Below are positions 54,145-63,110 of a stretch of 64,000 nucleotides of DNA, in pieces. Each line of letters starts with the position of its first letter. The first letter of the stretch is position 1. The position numbers and the translations under genes were made by a program. The DNA is from DATAXP01 sp963708675 (lineage in GTDB: Bacteria; Planctomycetota; Planctomycetia; Pirellulales; PNKZ01). Below the pieces are notes generated by a model. It saw only the letters and a list, made by a program, of their open reading frames with translations. It made no database searches and was not told where the DNA came from. Location of the stretch: the NCBI GenBank assembly GCA_963708675.1, contig CAVPTO010000003.1, forward strand, positions 434,001-498,000, in the 5' to 3' direction.

Positions 54145-54636
54145 CTATTGGGGCGACACGGTCGTCTCAACCGTGGTCGACGTCTTCGGTACGTGCGGCA
54201 GCCAGCGCATCGTGCCCGACACCATCACAAGCACGACCGCCATCGCCACATTCAGGTTCAACCAAAACTTGGCGTTCTGCCGAAATCGCTGAGCCCGTTG
54301 GCTGCGGCCGTTCAGCACGCTGGCGAGCCAAAAAATCGCGAACGCCAGCACGAGCTTCACGGTCAGCAGAACGTGATACTGCATCGGTAGCTTGTACTGC
54401 TTGAAGATCATCACCAGGTTGTAAAAACCGCTGACGAGTAGAAACAGAATCGCCGCGTTGACGAATACAAACCACCGCGAGCGAATGCCTTCCATGAATG
54501 ATGCGCGTTGCGGCTCGGGCAACTCGGCGGCTGCGGGAAGCAGCGCGAATCGGGCGAAGATGGTTCCGCCTACGGCCGTGATCGCCGCGAGAATATGCAT
54601 CCAGCGGAACAGTAGAAGAAGGATGTCAGTGATCAA
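54145..54636 (-). CDS. Four-helix integral membrane protein (CopD-like pattern)
   Basis: The 163 aa protein has four predicted membrane helices (about residues 4-34, 56-78, 87-108 and 124-146) with short loops. It has conserved-looking RWMHILAAITAVGGTIFARFALLP at the start and NAAILFLLVSGFYNL. The His in the first helix and the general pattern resemble CopD/DUF2269-like membrane proteins, but the match is by eye. The function is unknown. It is in a possible unit with the coiled-coil gene downstream and the CCA-adding enzyme upstream on the same strand. Confidence 0.6.
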   Translation of the reverse strand: MITDILLLLFRWMHILAAITAVGGTIFARFALLPAAAELPEPQRASFMEGIRSRWFVFVNAAILFLLVSGFYNLVMIFKQYKLPMQYHVLLTVKLVLAFAIFWLASVLNGRSQRAQRFRQNAKFWLNLNVAMAVVLVMVSGTMRWLPHVPKTSTTVETTVSPQ

Positions 54637-54692
54637 TGGGGGCGCTCCTGGTGCGGTGACTGCACGATCGTAAGTGGCGTGACGATCGTTGT

Positions 54693-55955
54693 CTAGCCGC
54701 GTCGTTCATTGACGAACTCGATCGCTTCGTCCTTCGATCGCAGCAGACCGTCGAGTTGCGCATCGCGCGCCGCCTGCAACAACTCCGCGTACTCACGTCC
54801 CGGCGAAATGCCGAGCGTCGCAAGGTCGTCGCCCGTCACGAGAGGCGGTGGGTCAAGCTGCTCGTGGGGCAGTTGCAGTTTCTGTCGACAAAACTCAACG
54901 GCGGTGCGTTCGACGTTCGGCCGTGCCGAGTGCCAGTCGACGAGTTCGTAAGCCGGCTCGGCGGTCAACACCGGTTGAATGCGCGACCACGGCAACGTTT
55001 CGGCGTGTTCGAGATCGCGACGGCGTCTGAGCAGCCAAGACACGCGACGATGTTCATCGTTCGACAAGCGAAGCCGTCGACGCACCGACGACCACTGACG
55101 TTCGAGAGATGCAGGATCGAGTGTGCTCGCCTCGCCAAGTAGGCACGCGATCACCAAGGCGAAACTGGCATTTGGCAGCGCGGCGATAACATCCATCGTG
55201 AGCGTCCAAGCGGCGTCGTCCATCGTGGCTTCGGGCAACGTGGCTGCAAGTAGACCCGTCTCGCGCAGTATTTCCAACGCTCGGCGTCGCTGATCGAGTG
55301 CAAGCATCAATCGCAGTTCTTGCGCAATGCGCTCTGCGCTGATTTCGTTGATCTCGCCTGCCATGATGCGCAGCGCCGACGCAGTGGGCTCGTCGATCGC
55401 GAAATCGAGCGTCGTTGCCATACGCACGGCGCGCAGCATCCGCAGCTTGTCTTCGGTGAAGCGCTCGCGAGGATCGCCAATCGCGCGCACGACGCGTCGT
55501 TCGAGATCGTCGCGACCGCCGACGTAGTCGATCACGCGTTGATCGATCGGATCGAAAAACAATCCGTTGATCGTGAAGTCGCGACGCCGGGCATCGTCCT
55601 CGGGCGATCCGAACGACACGCTCTCGGGGCGGTGACCTTTGCCATAGCGCTCGTCGCAGCGAAACGTCGTCACCTCGACCATGCCTTGCTTGCGGCTGCC
55701 GATGACGGCGATCACGCCGAACGCGGCGCCGATGGCAAGCGTGCGACGTGTGCCGAACACCTCCTGCACGGCTGGCGGCAGGGCGTTGGTCGCGACGTCG
55801 TAATCCTTCGGGCGACGGCTGAGCAGATGATCGCGCACGCATCCGCCGGCCCAAAGCGCCTCGAACCCGCGCTCGCGCAGACGTCGCACCACGTCCAGCG
55901 CGAACGAGCGTTGCTCGTCGGGATCGAGTTGTGATGGTTGCGATGTTCGCTGCAT
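54693..55955 (-). CDS. CCA tRNA nucleotidyltransferase / poly(A) polymerase family protein
   Basis: The protein belongs to class II nucleotidyltransferases that add CCA to tRNA 3' ends or poly(A) to RNA. The head domain carries WAGGCVRDHLLSRRPKDYDVATN, with the metal-binding DxD (KDYDVA), RRTLAIGAAFGV and the RRRDFTINGLFFDP motif. The neck (DKLRMLRAVRMATTLDF) and a helical C-terminal body follow. I start at ATG 55955; the ten residues before it are not family-like. Length is 420 aa. CCA-adding enzyme and poly(A) polymerase cannot be separated without detailed motif comparison. Confidence 0.88.
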   Translation of the reverse strand: MQRTSQPSQLDPDEQRSFALDVVRRLRERGFEALWAGGCVRDHLLSRRPKDYDVATNALPPAVQEVFGTRRTLAIGAAFGVIAVIGSRKQGMVEVTTFRCDERYGKGHRPESVSFGSPEDDARRRDFTINGLFFDPIDQRVIDYVGGRDDLERRVVRAIGDPRERFTEDKLRMLRAVRMATTLDFAIDEPTASALRIMAGEINEISAERIAQELRLMLALDQRRRALEILRETGLLAATLPEATMDDAAWTLTMDVIAALPNASFALVIACLLGEASTLDPASLERQWSSVRRRLRLSNDEHRRVSWLLRRRRDLEHAETLPWSRIQPVLTAEPAYELVDWHSARPNVERTAVEFCRQKLQLPHEQLDPPPLVTGDDLATLGISPGREYAELLQAARDAQLDGLLRSKDEAIEFVNERRG

Positions 55956-55990
55956 AAGTAGCCGAGCTTTGAGGGATCGCCCCAACGCTC

Positions 55991-56054
55991 GGCGCGGGTC
56001 TCCGACCCCGCCGACACTGGGCCCGCGGGTCGGCGGGGTCTGGAGACCCGCGCC
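55991..56054. repeat. Palindromic repeat family D
   Basis: Arms at 55991-56015 and 56029-56054 (GGCGCGGGTCTCCGACCCC... and a near-complement ending GGAGACCCGCGCC) pair over about 25 bases. A further GGCAGACAAGAATGTCTGCC hairpin lies just after. It sits between two divergent genes. Confidence 0.82.
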
Positions 56055-56140
56055 AGCGCGCGGCAGACAAGAATGTCTGCCCCACCAGGATACCGTCTCA
56101 CGACTGGTGGGCGAATCCTACCGTGCTTAGAATGACACCC

Positions 56141-56488
56141 ATGAGCGCCAACGAGTTCACCCTGCCGATCGAAACCGATGTTGCAACGGTCAAAGCGAAG
56201 CTCGATGCGGGCGGGAACTTCGTGCTCGTCGACTGCCGCGAGCTCGATGAATACGAGTTGGTTCGCATTCCTGGCGCGAAGCTCGTGTCGATGAGCGAGA
56301 TGGAAAGTCGCGTCGGCGAACTCGACGCCTTCCGCGACCAGAATGTGGTCGTACACTGCCATCACGGCGGGCGGAGTCTGCGTGTCGCATCGTGGCTGCG
56401 CCAGCATGGCTTCAAGCAAGCACAGAGCATGGCGGGCGGAATCGATCAGTGGGCGCAACAGATCGATACGTCAATGGCGCGGTATTGA
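56141..56488 (+). CDS. Rhodanese-domain protein
   Basis: The 115 aa protein is a single rhodanese domain: VLVDCRELDEYELVRIPGAKLVSMSEM, NVVVHCHHGGRSLRVASWLRQHGF and AGGIDQWAQQID. The Cys in HCHHGGRS is the sulfur-carrying residue of the active loop. Such single-domain proteins move sulfur or act in stress responses, often with other partners; no partner gene is adjacent. ATG 56141 begins the domain, and upstream in-frame codons add only six residues. Confidence 0.88.
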   Translation: MSANEFTLPIETDVATVKAKLDAGGNFVLVDCRELDEYELVRIPGAKLVSMSEMESRVGELDAFRDQNVVVHCHHGGRSLRVASWLRQHGFKQAQSMAGGIDQWAQQIDTSMARY

Positions 56489-56506
56489 GCGCGAAACCGC
56501 AAGCGG
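56489..56506. repeat. Half-copy of palindromic repeat family C
   Basis: GCGCGAAACCGCAAGCGG follows directly on the rhodanese stop codon and matches the right arm of the palindrome at 38.2 kb. Confidence 0.65.
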
Positions 56507-56565
56507 AAGCGCGGTGCGAACCCTGCTATCGGGCGTGTGAATAGGGGCGGGAAGCGCGATCTCTC

Positions 56566-56594
56566 TTGACCGTGCTGGCAAGCGCTGTTATTTC
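56566..56594 (+). promoter_or_regulatory. Candidate promoter for the first beta-barrel gene
   Basis: TTGACC and TATTTC are separated by 17 bases and end about 46 bases before the ATG at 56640. Confidence 0.4.
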
Positions 56595-56639
56595 ATCGCA
56601 CCCCCGAAGTTCCCGCACTGTCTCCGGGCGCGCTCGCGC

Positions 56640-57800
56640 ATGGGCAAATCTCACGACTTACGTCGATCGATCATCAGCGCCGCGGTCGCATGCGCGCTGA
56701 GCGTTGCGTCGGTGCGCGATGCTCGAGCCCAGCGCGTCATTTTTCCGACGCAGGCGGATCCCAACGCGCCGGTCTACACCACGCAGGCCACGACCCCGAC
56801 ATTCACCACGCCGACCTACACGTCGCCGAGTTTCACCACTCCGCAGTACTCATCGCCTGTTCTGCCGTACAACGGCGCCCCGTCGTACACGACGCCCGCA
56901 CCGACGGCCTTCGACCCGTATGGCAGCCCAACGCCGACGATGGCGCCCGCGCCGTACAACAGCGGCGTGCCGGCGCAAAGTGATGGGGTCTTTCCGTCGG
57001 CCATTCGCTTGCTGCAAGAAGCACGATTTGAGAGCACATACATCGCACGCACCGGCAACCAGGGTACGGCGAACAGTTTCGGCATTATGGACGACAATCT
57101 TTACGCTTCTTTTGGATTTCCTGTTCCACGAAGCGACGCGCCGCTGCTGATCACGCCGGGATTCAACTTCCATTTCCTCGACGGTCCGAACTCGACCGGC
57201 TTGCCGAACACTGACTTGCCGCCGCAAGTTTACGACGCCTACCTGGCGACGAGCTGGCGGCCGCAGGTGACGCAGCGGTTTGCGGCCGACTTGGCATTTA
57301 GCATCGGCGTGTATAGCGACTTCAAATTCGTCGACAGCCACAGCCTGCGTATCCTCGGCCGAGGCATCGGCATTTACGCGGTCTCGCCGGCGTGGAGCGT
57401 TGCGCTCGGAGCGGTTTATCTCGATCGCTTGAGTGTCAAGCTGCTGCCGGCCGGTGGCATCATTTGGACGCCGAATCCCGATGCTCGCTATGAGATTTTG
57501 TTCCCGAACCCGAAGCTGTCGCAGCGCATCACGACTTATGGAAACACCGACTTTTGGGCTTATTTGCGTGGCGAGTACGGCGGCGGTCAGTGGACCGTGC
57601 AGCACATCACGGGTCAGCAAGACACGATCAACTACAACGATTTTCGTCTCATCATCGGCGTCGACTGGTTCAATCTGCAGCGCTTGCACGGCAACTTCGA
57701 AGTCGGCTACGTCTTCAATCGCGAGATCCTCTATCTGGCGAGTGCACCGACGGTGAACCCGTCCGATTCGGTGATGATCAGAGCGGGACTCTCGTACTAG
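56640..57800 (+). CDS. Outer-membrane beta-barrel protein, DUF6268-like, first of a tandem pair
   Basis: A signal peptide (about residues 1-31, ending DARAQ) is followed by a Thr/Pro/Tyr-rich low-complexity region (about 40-110; repeats of TPTYTSP, TPQYSSP). The remaining 270 residues have a strand-alternating barrel pattern: FHFLDGPNSTG, YDAYLATSWRPQVTQRFAADLAFSIGVYSDF, GIIWTPNPDARYEILFPNPKLS and the terminal FEVGYVFNREILYL. The barrel resembles the planctomycete DUF6268 family; the match is by eye. The downstream gene encodes a paralogue. Function is unknown, but the repeated plan suggests a porin-like envelope protein. Confidence 0.7.
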   Translation: MGKSHDLRRSIISAAVACALSVASVRDARAQRVIFPTQADPNAPVYTTQATTPTFTTPTYTSPSFTTPQYSSPVLPYNGAPSYTTPAPTAFDPYGSPTPTMAPAPYNSGVPAQSDGVFPSAIRLLQEARFESTYIARTGNQGTANSFGIMDDNLYASFGFPVPRSDAPLLITPGFNFHFLDGPNSTGLPNTDLPPQVYDAYLATSWRPQVTQRFAADLAFSIGVYSDFKFVDSHSLRILGRGIGIYAVSPAWSVALGAVYLDRLSVKLLPAGGIIWTPNPDARYEILFPNPKLSQRITTYGNTDFWAYLRGEYGGGQWTVQHITGQQDTINYNDFRLIIGVDWFNLQRLHGNFEVGYVFNREILYLASAPTVNPSDSVMIRAGLSY

Positions 57801-57882
57801 TTGGCGACAAGCAGATGCGATGCGAAATCGGGCGATCCATTTATGCGCAAGAGACGTTGTTCTGACGTCGCAGCGGCGCGTG

Positions 57883-58971
57883 ATGTGGACGATTACGATC
57901 GCTGTGTGCGCGGTCGCCGTGGCTCGCGCTGACGACGCGTTGCTGCTACCGCCCGTTATTCCGCCCGACAGCGTGTTCTCGGACGGCCAGCGCGGGCCCC
58001 TGCCGGTGGCAATGATCCCGCCGTCTTCGGATCACGCGGAGTTTCTCACCGATCCGAAGCGGCCGACCGTGACAGGCATGCCTCCGTCGCTGCCACCGCC
58101 GCCCGATGCCGACGAGGCTGCCGCGGAGATCCCGATTCTCGGCGCCATCAGCGGCCCCGAGAAGTTCGTCAAACAGATGACGTATCGCAAAACGTTTCTG
58201 CCCCCCAGCGACTACCTGAGCATCATCGACATCGCGATCGAAGCGACGATCGCGCCGAAGAGGCTGGTGTTCGGAGCGCCGCTGTGGTTCACGCCGTTCT
58301 TCACGTTTCATTTCTTCGAAGGCACGAAGCCGTTTCCGATGACGTCGTCGACATACGACGCCGGTGGCGAGATTCGACAGGTGTACAACGTCACGCCGCG
58401 ATTGGCCGCCGACATTGCTGTTGCGCCGAGCGTTTACACCGACTTCATGAACAATCAGCCGCAGACGTTTCGCGTTGTCGGCCGCGGCGTGGCGATGTAT
58501 CAGTGGTCGCCGACGACGCAGTTTGCGCTGGGAGCGACGTACCTGGGTCGCGACGACATCAAGATGCTGCCCGTCGCGGGAGTGCTATGGCGGCCGAATC
58601 CGTTCTGGGAAGTTGACGCGCTCTTTCCGAAGCCTCGCGTGGCTTGGAGTTTCTCGCCGCCATACGTTGTCGAACAATTCTCACGCACGAAGTACGCGCC
58701 ATGGCTGGGTTTCTCACCGATCCAACAGTATTGGCTGTACTCGGCAGGCGAACTCGGCGGCAACTCGTGGACCACGGGCTACAACAACACGGCCGACAGC
58801 CTGACCTATTACGACCTGCGCGTTTCGGTCGGTATCGAGCAGCGCGCCACGCGTGGCCCGCGAGGCCGTGTCGAGATCGGTTACGTCTTCGATCGCAAGA
58901 TCTCGTTGCTCAGCGGCCCCAGCTCGCTATTGCACGATTCGTTCATGCTTCGCGGCGAGATGTCGCACTAA
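57883..58971 (+). CDS. Outer-membrane beta-barrel protein, DUF6268-like, second of a tandem pair
   Basis: From the preferred ATG at 57883, a signal peptide (MWTITIAVCAVAVARA) is followed by a Pro-rich stretch and the same barrel plan as its upstream neighbour. Shared segments are FTFHFFEGTKPF, YNVTPRLAADIAVAPSVYTDF, GVLWRPNPFWEVDALFPKPRVA and VEIGYVFDRKISLL. The two are clear paralogues, probably by tandem duplication. An earlier in-frame ATG at 57820 is possible but would add a non-signal-like leader. Neither start has a clear ribosome-binding site; the 82-base gap suggests co-transcription with the first gene. Function is unknown. Confidence 0.7.
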   Translation: MWTITIAVCAVAVARADDALLLPPVIPPDSVFSDGQRGPLPVAMIPPSSDHAEFLTDPKRPTVTGMPPSLPPPPDADEAAAEIPILGAISGPEKFVKQMTYRKTFLPPSDYLSIIDIAIEATIAPKRLVFGAPLWFTPFFTFHFFEGTKPFPMTSSTYDAGGEIRQVYNVTPRLAADIAVAPSVYTDFMNNQPQTFRVVGRGVAMYQWSPTTQFALGATYLGRDDIKMLPVAGVLWRPNPFWEVDALFPKPRVAWSFSPPYVVEQFSRTKYAPWLGFSPIQQYWLYSAGELGGNSWTTGYNNTADSLTYYDLRVSVGIEQRATRGPRGRVEIGYVFDRKISLLSGPSSLLHDSFMLRGEMSH

Positions 58972-59288
58972 TCAGAGCAATTAAACCGCGGGGAGCGCAG
59001 AGGACGCGGAGACGGCGGAGAGAATGAGCCACGGCTGAACACGGATTTCCACAGATAAGAGAAAGCTACAACGAAGGAACGAGGCAAGCGAGGGATGCGG
59101 CATGCCGTTTTCGAGCACTGTGCCGACATCCCTCGCTTGCGTTGACTCTCGTCGACGGACGACGAATGGTGCTGCACGGATAGTCCAACCAACCTTCGCT
59201 GGAACCGTTGTGCCCGCGGCGGCGGCCATGAGCATGGCCGCCGCCGCAATGCACCACGAAGGAGATTGAACAGGCGTGCGCGACTCGG
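58972..59288. repeat. Intergenic region with sentence-like repeats (family G) and a 15-bp hairpin
   Basis: Fragments CGCAGAGGACGCGGAGACGG, AACACGGATTTCCACAGAT and a palindrome built on GGCAAGCGAGGGATG...ACATCCCTCGCTTGCG (about 59079-59146) occur here. A perfect 15-base-arm hairpin (GCGGCGGCGGCCATG) lies at 59216-59247, downstream of the convergent barrel gene. No coding signal was seen. Confidence 0.65.
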
Positions 59289-60440
59289 TTACCAGTAGCA
59301 ACCGGTCGAGACGCCAAAGCCCACAAGGTTCAGGTTCTGGAGCGCGTTGGCATTGGCATTCGCGAAGATCACGCCCGTCGTACCTGGGATACCGGCGCCG
59401 ACGACACGCGGATGCACCGCCGTACCGCCGTTGTTGAGCGACCAGTTCTGGTACTCAAGCGTGAGCCGTGCGAATACACGGTTGTTATGCCAACGTGGCA
59501 TCGTCTTGCTCCACTGCGGACCAACCTGAACTTCGTTCACGTACATGGTTCTGGCGTTGCTGGCGCCGAGGGCCAGGTTGTCTTGCAACGCGAAGGCGCC
59601 CGTGCCAACGAAGGCTCGTTGAGCGGTGGTCGACTGATCGTTACCCCACAGCACCGAGCCGCGGTACATGCCGTAGAAGCCGATATTGCCGTACTTGCCT
59701 TGATACATCGGACGGTACCACTGCGTGGCGCCGGTCAAACCTGTGCCGTAGAACTGGCTGCCCGTCGAGGCCGATCCGGAAACGACGTTGCCAGAGGTCG
59801 GCGCGAATCCGTAGACGTTGATATTCTCGTTGTGCCGAACGCCGCCGTTGCGAACACCGAACGAGGTCAACGCGACGCTGCGAGGAAGAATAATCTGCTT
59901 CGTAACTTCCGCGTCGATGGCGTACATGTTGAACAAGCTGCTACGGCCCGTGGCGAATGAGGCCGTGCCGATCGCTCCGGTCGTCGAAGTCGCCGAGTTG
60001 TTCAACTCGAAGAACGTTGCACGAACGCCCCAACCATTTTCACCTGCAGCGCCGAGCCACACACGCGGCGCGAAACCCATGTTGCTCGCGCCTGGCGTGG
60101 CGGTCGACACGGTGAACGACCCGACGCCGCCCGGATCGGCAAACGTGAGGCTCGACGACGTGTTGTTGTTGTACATCGGCGCGATGAACACAGCCTCGGC
60201 CCCTGCGTACACACCCTTCCACGGATCGCAGCAGCAGTAGTTTTGGCTGCAACAGCTCGAAGGCTGGCACGATTGGCAACTCGTGCAGTTGGTGCTCGGG
60301 GTGCTCGTTTCCATCGCTGCTGCCGGGTCCGCTGCATCGGCCGAGTTCATGCGTCGGCTCGTTTCCTGCGCGTAGGCCATTTGGCCCGTCGCACAGCACG
60401 CCAAAACAAATGCCCAGAGTTTCGTGTTCCGCCTGCTCAT
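59289..60440 (-). CDS. Cys-rich outer-membrane beta-barrel protein (BBP7-like)
   Basis: From ATG 60440 (AAGGAG six bases upstream), a signal peptide (about residues 1-25, ending MAYAQE) is followed by a Cys-rich cluster (CTSCQSCQPSSCCSQNYCCC, about 52-72). The rest is a barrel of about 310 residues with KGVYAGAEAVFIAP at the start and FARLTLEYQNWSLNNGG near the end. The layout fits planctomycete BBP7-type beta-barrels. The Cys cluster may bind metal or crosslink the envelope. It is the third barrel in 4 kb but is unlike the tandem pair. Function is unknown. Confidence 0.72.
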   Translation of the reverse strand: MSRRNTKLWAFVLACCATGQMAYAQETSRRMNSADAADPAAAMETSTPSTNCTSCQSCQPSSCCSQNYCCCDPWKGVYAGAEAVFIAPMYNNNTSSSLTFADPGGVGSFTVSTATPGASNMGFAPRVWLGAAGENGWGVRATFFELNNSATSTTGAIGTASFATGRSSLFNMYAIDAEVTKQIILPRSVALTSFGVRNGGVRHNENINVYGFAPTSGNVVSGSASTGSQFYGTGLTGATQWYRPMYQGKYGNIGFYGMYRGSVLWGNDQSTTAQRAFVGTGAFALQDNLALGASNARTMYVNEVQVGPQWSKTMPRWHNNRVFARLTLEYQNWSLNNGGTAVHPRVVGAGIPGTTGVIFANANANALQNLNLVGFGVSTGCYW

Positions 60441-60848
60441 TTCATGCTCCTTCGCGAAACTGACCACGAGCGACCGTGTTGCCGCTCGTTCTTACCATTC
60501 GCATTGCACTGCTGGCACCGACAGTAGTCGGTATGCATGCAATGCCTTGCGTTCCTATTACTGCGGATATCGGCCTCGTGCGCAATGACCGGTCATTTCG
60601 AGCTTTGACGGAGAGAAATCCGGCACACCCCGAATAGCCGGACTTGCAACGGCCGGTGGTGACGAAGATGCCGATAATGCGCGACGACGGTCTAGCCATC
60701 ACGCGCCGAACGCCACGTTCAATCGCGCCGAAGCGCACAATCGGTACTGATCGCACTGTGCACTTTTTGAGTACTGACCGCCGACCGCGTCGGCATGTCG
60801 TGCACAATCAGTTCGGTGATGCGGGCGACGTGCGAACTGCAAATCTGA
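60441..60848. other. Intergenic region without recognised feature
   Basis: These 408 bases lie upstream of the barrel gene (minus strand) and downstream of the zinc-ribbon gene. They should hold the barrel promoter. I see no repeat family, tRNA or convincing frame; open frames here have unlikely composition. Confidence 0.5.
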
Positions 60849-61421
60849 CTAGCGCGGAACGCGCGTCGGCTTCACGATCTTATGGCCAACGTAGGCGCCG
60901 AGGATCGCGAACGGAAAGGTGAGTGCCGCGCCGGTGAACACCAACGACCACGACGTGGGGGCGAACACCAACGCAACTAAAATCGGCAGCGTCGACACGC
61001 CGATCGCGACGCAGATGCCTTGCATGACCCAATCGCGAGCCCAGAACCCAGCGGCCGCTCCGCCCGCGAGCGCCGCAGCGCAGTAGATGCCAAGGCGAAT
61101 CGTCACGAGCATCGCCGCCGCCTTCACAAGGTCGGCCTTCTTCGCCGCGAATAGAAATGGCAACAGAATTGCCACGCGCGAGAAGACGTAGTACGTGCTG
61201 ATGCCGATGCCGACTTGCGCCCAGCGAAACTTCAGCGGCGTCTCGATCTCGACATACCCGAATTGATACGGGTCTTGCCACTCTTCGCGCGGCGCGGGCC
61301 CGTCGATCGTCGCCGTCATTGGGCCGATCGACGTATATCGCATCGTGCCGCCGCACACGGGGCAGGCGCCCAGGGTGGATTCCGTGTTGTAATAGTCGCA
61401 CGATCGGCAAACGTATGGCAT
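60849..61421 (-). CDS. Zinc-ribbon integral membrane protein
   Basis: The N-terminus has a zinc-ribbon: YVCRSCDYYNTESTLGACPVCGG with two CxxC pairs (residues 5/8 and 20/23). After a loop of about 40 residues, four hydrophobic helices follow (about 72-94, 98-120, 128-150, 155-178), ending in a basic tail. It is a 190 aa membrane protein with a cytoplasmic or external metal ribbon. The function is unknown and it has no partner gene in the same operon. Confidence 0.65.
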   Translation of the reverse strand: MPYVCRSCDYYNTESTLGACPVCGGTMRYTSIGPMTATIDGPAPREEWQDPYQFGYVEIETPLKFRWAQVGIGISTYYVFSRVAILLPFLFAAKKADLVKAAAMLVTIRLGIYCAAALAGGAAAGFWARDWVMQGICVAIGVSTLPILVALVFAPTSWSLVFTGAALTFPFAILGAYVGHKIVKPTRVPR

Positions 61422-61629
61422 GACCGACGGCCCTGAACCTAGCGGCGAAAGTCGCTATTTAAGGCTAGGCCACGCGTCATGCCGTGCTTCGAGGGGGCAT
61501 CCGAATCTAACGATTATGCACGTTTTGCGGCGTGAACTTTTCCCTGCCCGCTTCGGCTCTTGCTTCTCTTGGCCGTCCTGCCTTCGTCTTCTCCTGCTTC
61601 CTCTCCGTGTTCTCGGTGTCCTCCGTGGT
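61422..61629. repeat. Intergenic family G fragment
   Basis: At about 61561-61635 the sequence reads GCTTCTCTTGGCCG...CTCCGTGTTCTCGGTGTCC and CTCCGTGGTTCA, part of the sentence-like repeat seen near 59.0 and 63.2 kb. Nothing else was recognised. Confidence 0.5.
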
Positions 61630-62406
61630 TCATTTCGCCGCGCGAATTGTGTAATGATCGCTCCCCGTGCGAATCACGATCTGGCCGTCGAGGCGATAAC
61701 GATCGAACACATCCAATAGCGGCTGCTGCGGCATGCTCGCGAGATGATCGGCCAACAGGAATCGCAAGATGCGCAAACGATTCTCTTCGGTGTCCGCAAA
61801 CTTCAACTCATACGCGACCGGCCGCTTGTCGTAGTCGGCATCCAATTCCTTCAACGTCGTTTCGACATCCTCAGAGCTGTAGTAAGGAATCTCGATGCCG
61901 AGCAGGCCAAAGCCAACGGTCCACACCTCCATCAGCGAGTTCGACATCGCCGCGATGGCCGCCACGAACACCCCCGACTTTGAGAGAGCGCCGATTAAGC
62001 GTTCTAACTGCCCGCGCAGATCGGTGACGTAATACAGGCAATGGTTCGCGAGAATGACATCGAAGCAAGCGACGGCGTCTTTCGGCAATGTCGCTGCGTT
62101 TGCGATCGGCTTCGTTGTGTACTTGCTGAGACGTTCGACCGCGCTCTGTCGCCACAGATCGACAGGTTCGACAAGCGTCAATTCCAGACGCTGCGGCGAC
62201 CAATCGACCAACGTCAGAAATCGCTCGGTGAAGTTCCCGCTGCCGCAACCGAAGTCGAGCATCCTAATCGACCCTGTGGCCGGGATGAGCTTCTCCAATC
62301 GCTCCGCATACGCCCGCGCATCTTTTGCCGCCTCGGTCGTGTGCGTCTCGAAGAACGCATAATCGTCGGCGATGGGGCCGAAGTCTTTCGCGGGCTGCTT
62401 GCTCAT
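61630..62406 (-). CDS. Class I SAM-dependent methyltransferase
   Basis: The 258 aa protein begins with a short N-terminal segment and then SAM motif I MLDFGCGSGNFTERF, LTLVEPVD (acidic strand 2) and FDVILANHCLYYV (motif IV/post-motif). The C-terminal third has no recognised substrate domain. The substrate is unknown. Its ATG overlaps the stop of the upstream DUF72 gene (ATGA), so the two are translationally coupled. Confidence 0.85.
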   Translation of the reverse strand: MSKQPAKDFGPIADDYAFFETHTTEAAKDARAYAERLEKLIPATGSIRMLDFGCGSGNFTERFLTLVDWSPQRLELTLVEPVDLWRQSAVERLSKYTTKPIANAATLPKDAVACFDVILANHCLYYVTDLRGQLERLIGALSKSGVFVAAIAAMSNSLMEVWTVGFGLLGIEIPYYSSEDVETTLKELDADYDKRPVAYELKFADTEENRLRILRFLLADHLASMPQQPLLDVFDRYRLDGQIVIRTGSDHYTIRAAK

Positions 62407-63110
62407 CTCTTGGGTGTTGCCAACTCCAAGAACCGCTTGGCGAGTGTTGGGCCTGTCGCTTGGTCTTCGTGCTTGAAGAAGAGAAACACGTCGCCGAGAT
62501 CATGCTTTCGTAGACGCTTGATCCAAGCCTTCAGCTCGGCGTCGCTGTATTCGACGGCTCGCAGTCGCAGATAGATCCAATCGGCCGTCACCTCGAACGG
62601 CACCTTCAGATCGTCATCCGCTTCGGCAACGCACAACGCGACATGATGCTTCCGGAGCAGCGCGAACACTTCGTCGTTGAACCACGACTCATGCCGAAAC
62701 TCGAACGCGGCCCTGCACCGTCGCGGCAGCAACTTGAGAAACACGCTCAGCCGGGGCACGTCGCACTTGAAGTTCGGCGGCAATTGAAACAGCACCGGCC
62801 CCAGCCGCTTCTTCAACTTCGCCGCAACCTCAAGAAACTCTTTCAGCGCCTCGCCGCAGTCGTTGAGCCGCTTCATGTGCGTGATCCGCTGCGGCGCCTT
62901 CAGCGCGAACTTGAACTCCATCGGCACCGCGCTCATCCACGTTTCAAGCATCGCCTCGGTCGGCAACGTTCGAAATGTGTAGTTCACCTCGACCGTTCCA
63001 AAGTGTTCGCCGTAGAACCGCAGCATGTCCTTCGCCGCGAACTTCTCCGGATAGAACTTCCCCTTCCACTCCTTGTACGAATAGCCACTCGTGCCGACGT
63101 GGAGGTTCAT
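62403..63110 (-). CDS. DUF72 (YecE-like) protein
   Basis: The 235 aa protein begins MNLHVGTSGYSYKEWKGKFYPE, the start of the DUF72 TIM-barrel family. Other landmarks are VEVNYTFRTLPTEAMLETW, KFALKAPQRITHMKRL, LGPVLFQLPPNFK and RCRAAFEFRHESWFNDEVF. The family's activity is not established. The conserved His and Glu/Asp residues suggest a hydrolase or metal-dependent enzyme. It overlaps the downstream methyltransferase start by four bases. Length is normal. Confidence 0.9.
   Translation of the reverse strand: MNLHVGTSGYSYKEWKGKFYPEKFAAKDMLRFYGEHFGTVEVNYTFRTLPTEAMLETWMSAVPMEFKFALKAPQRITHMKRLNDCGEALKEFLEVAAKLKKRLGPVLFQLPPNFKCDVPRLSVFLKLLPRRCRAAFEFRHESWFNDEVFALLRKHHVALCVAEADDDLKVPFEVTADWIYLRLRAVEYSDAELKAWIKRLRKHDLGDVFLFFKHEDQATGPTLAKRFLELATPKR

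Noticed and set aside
60442..60807. 121-codon frame upstream of the Cys-rich barrel gene
   Set aside because: It overlaps the barrel's ribosome-binding site and start, has unlikely composition and no known motif; treated as intergenic.
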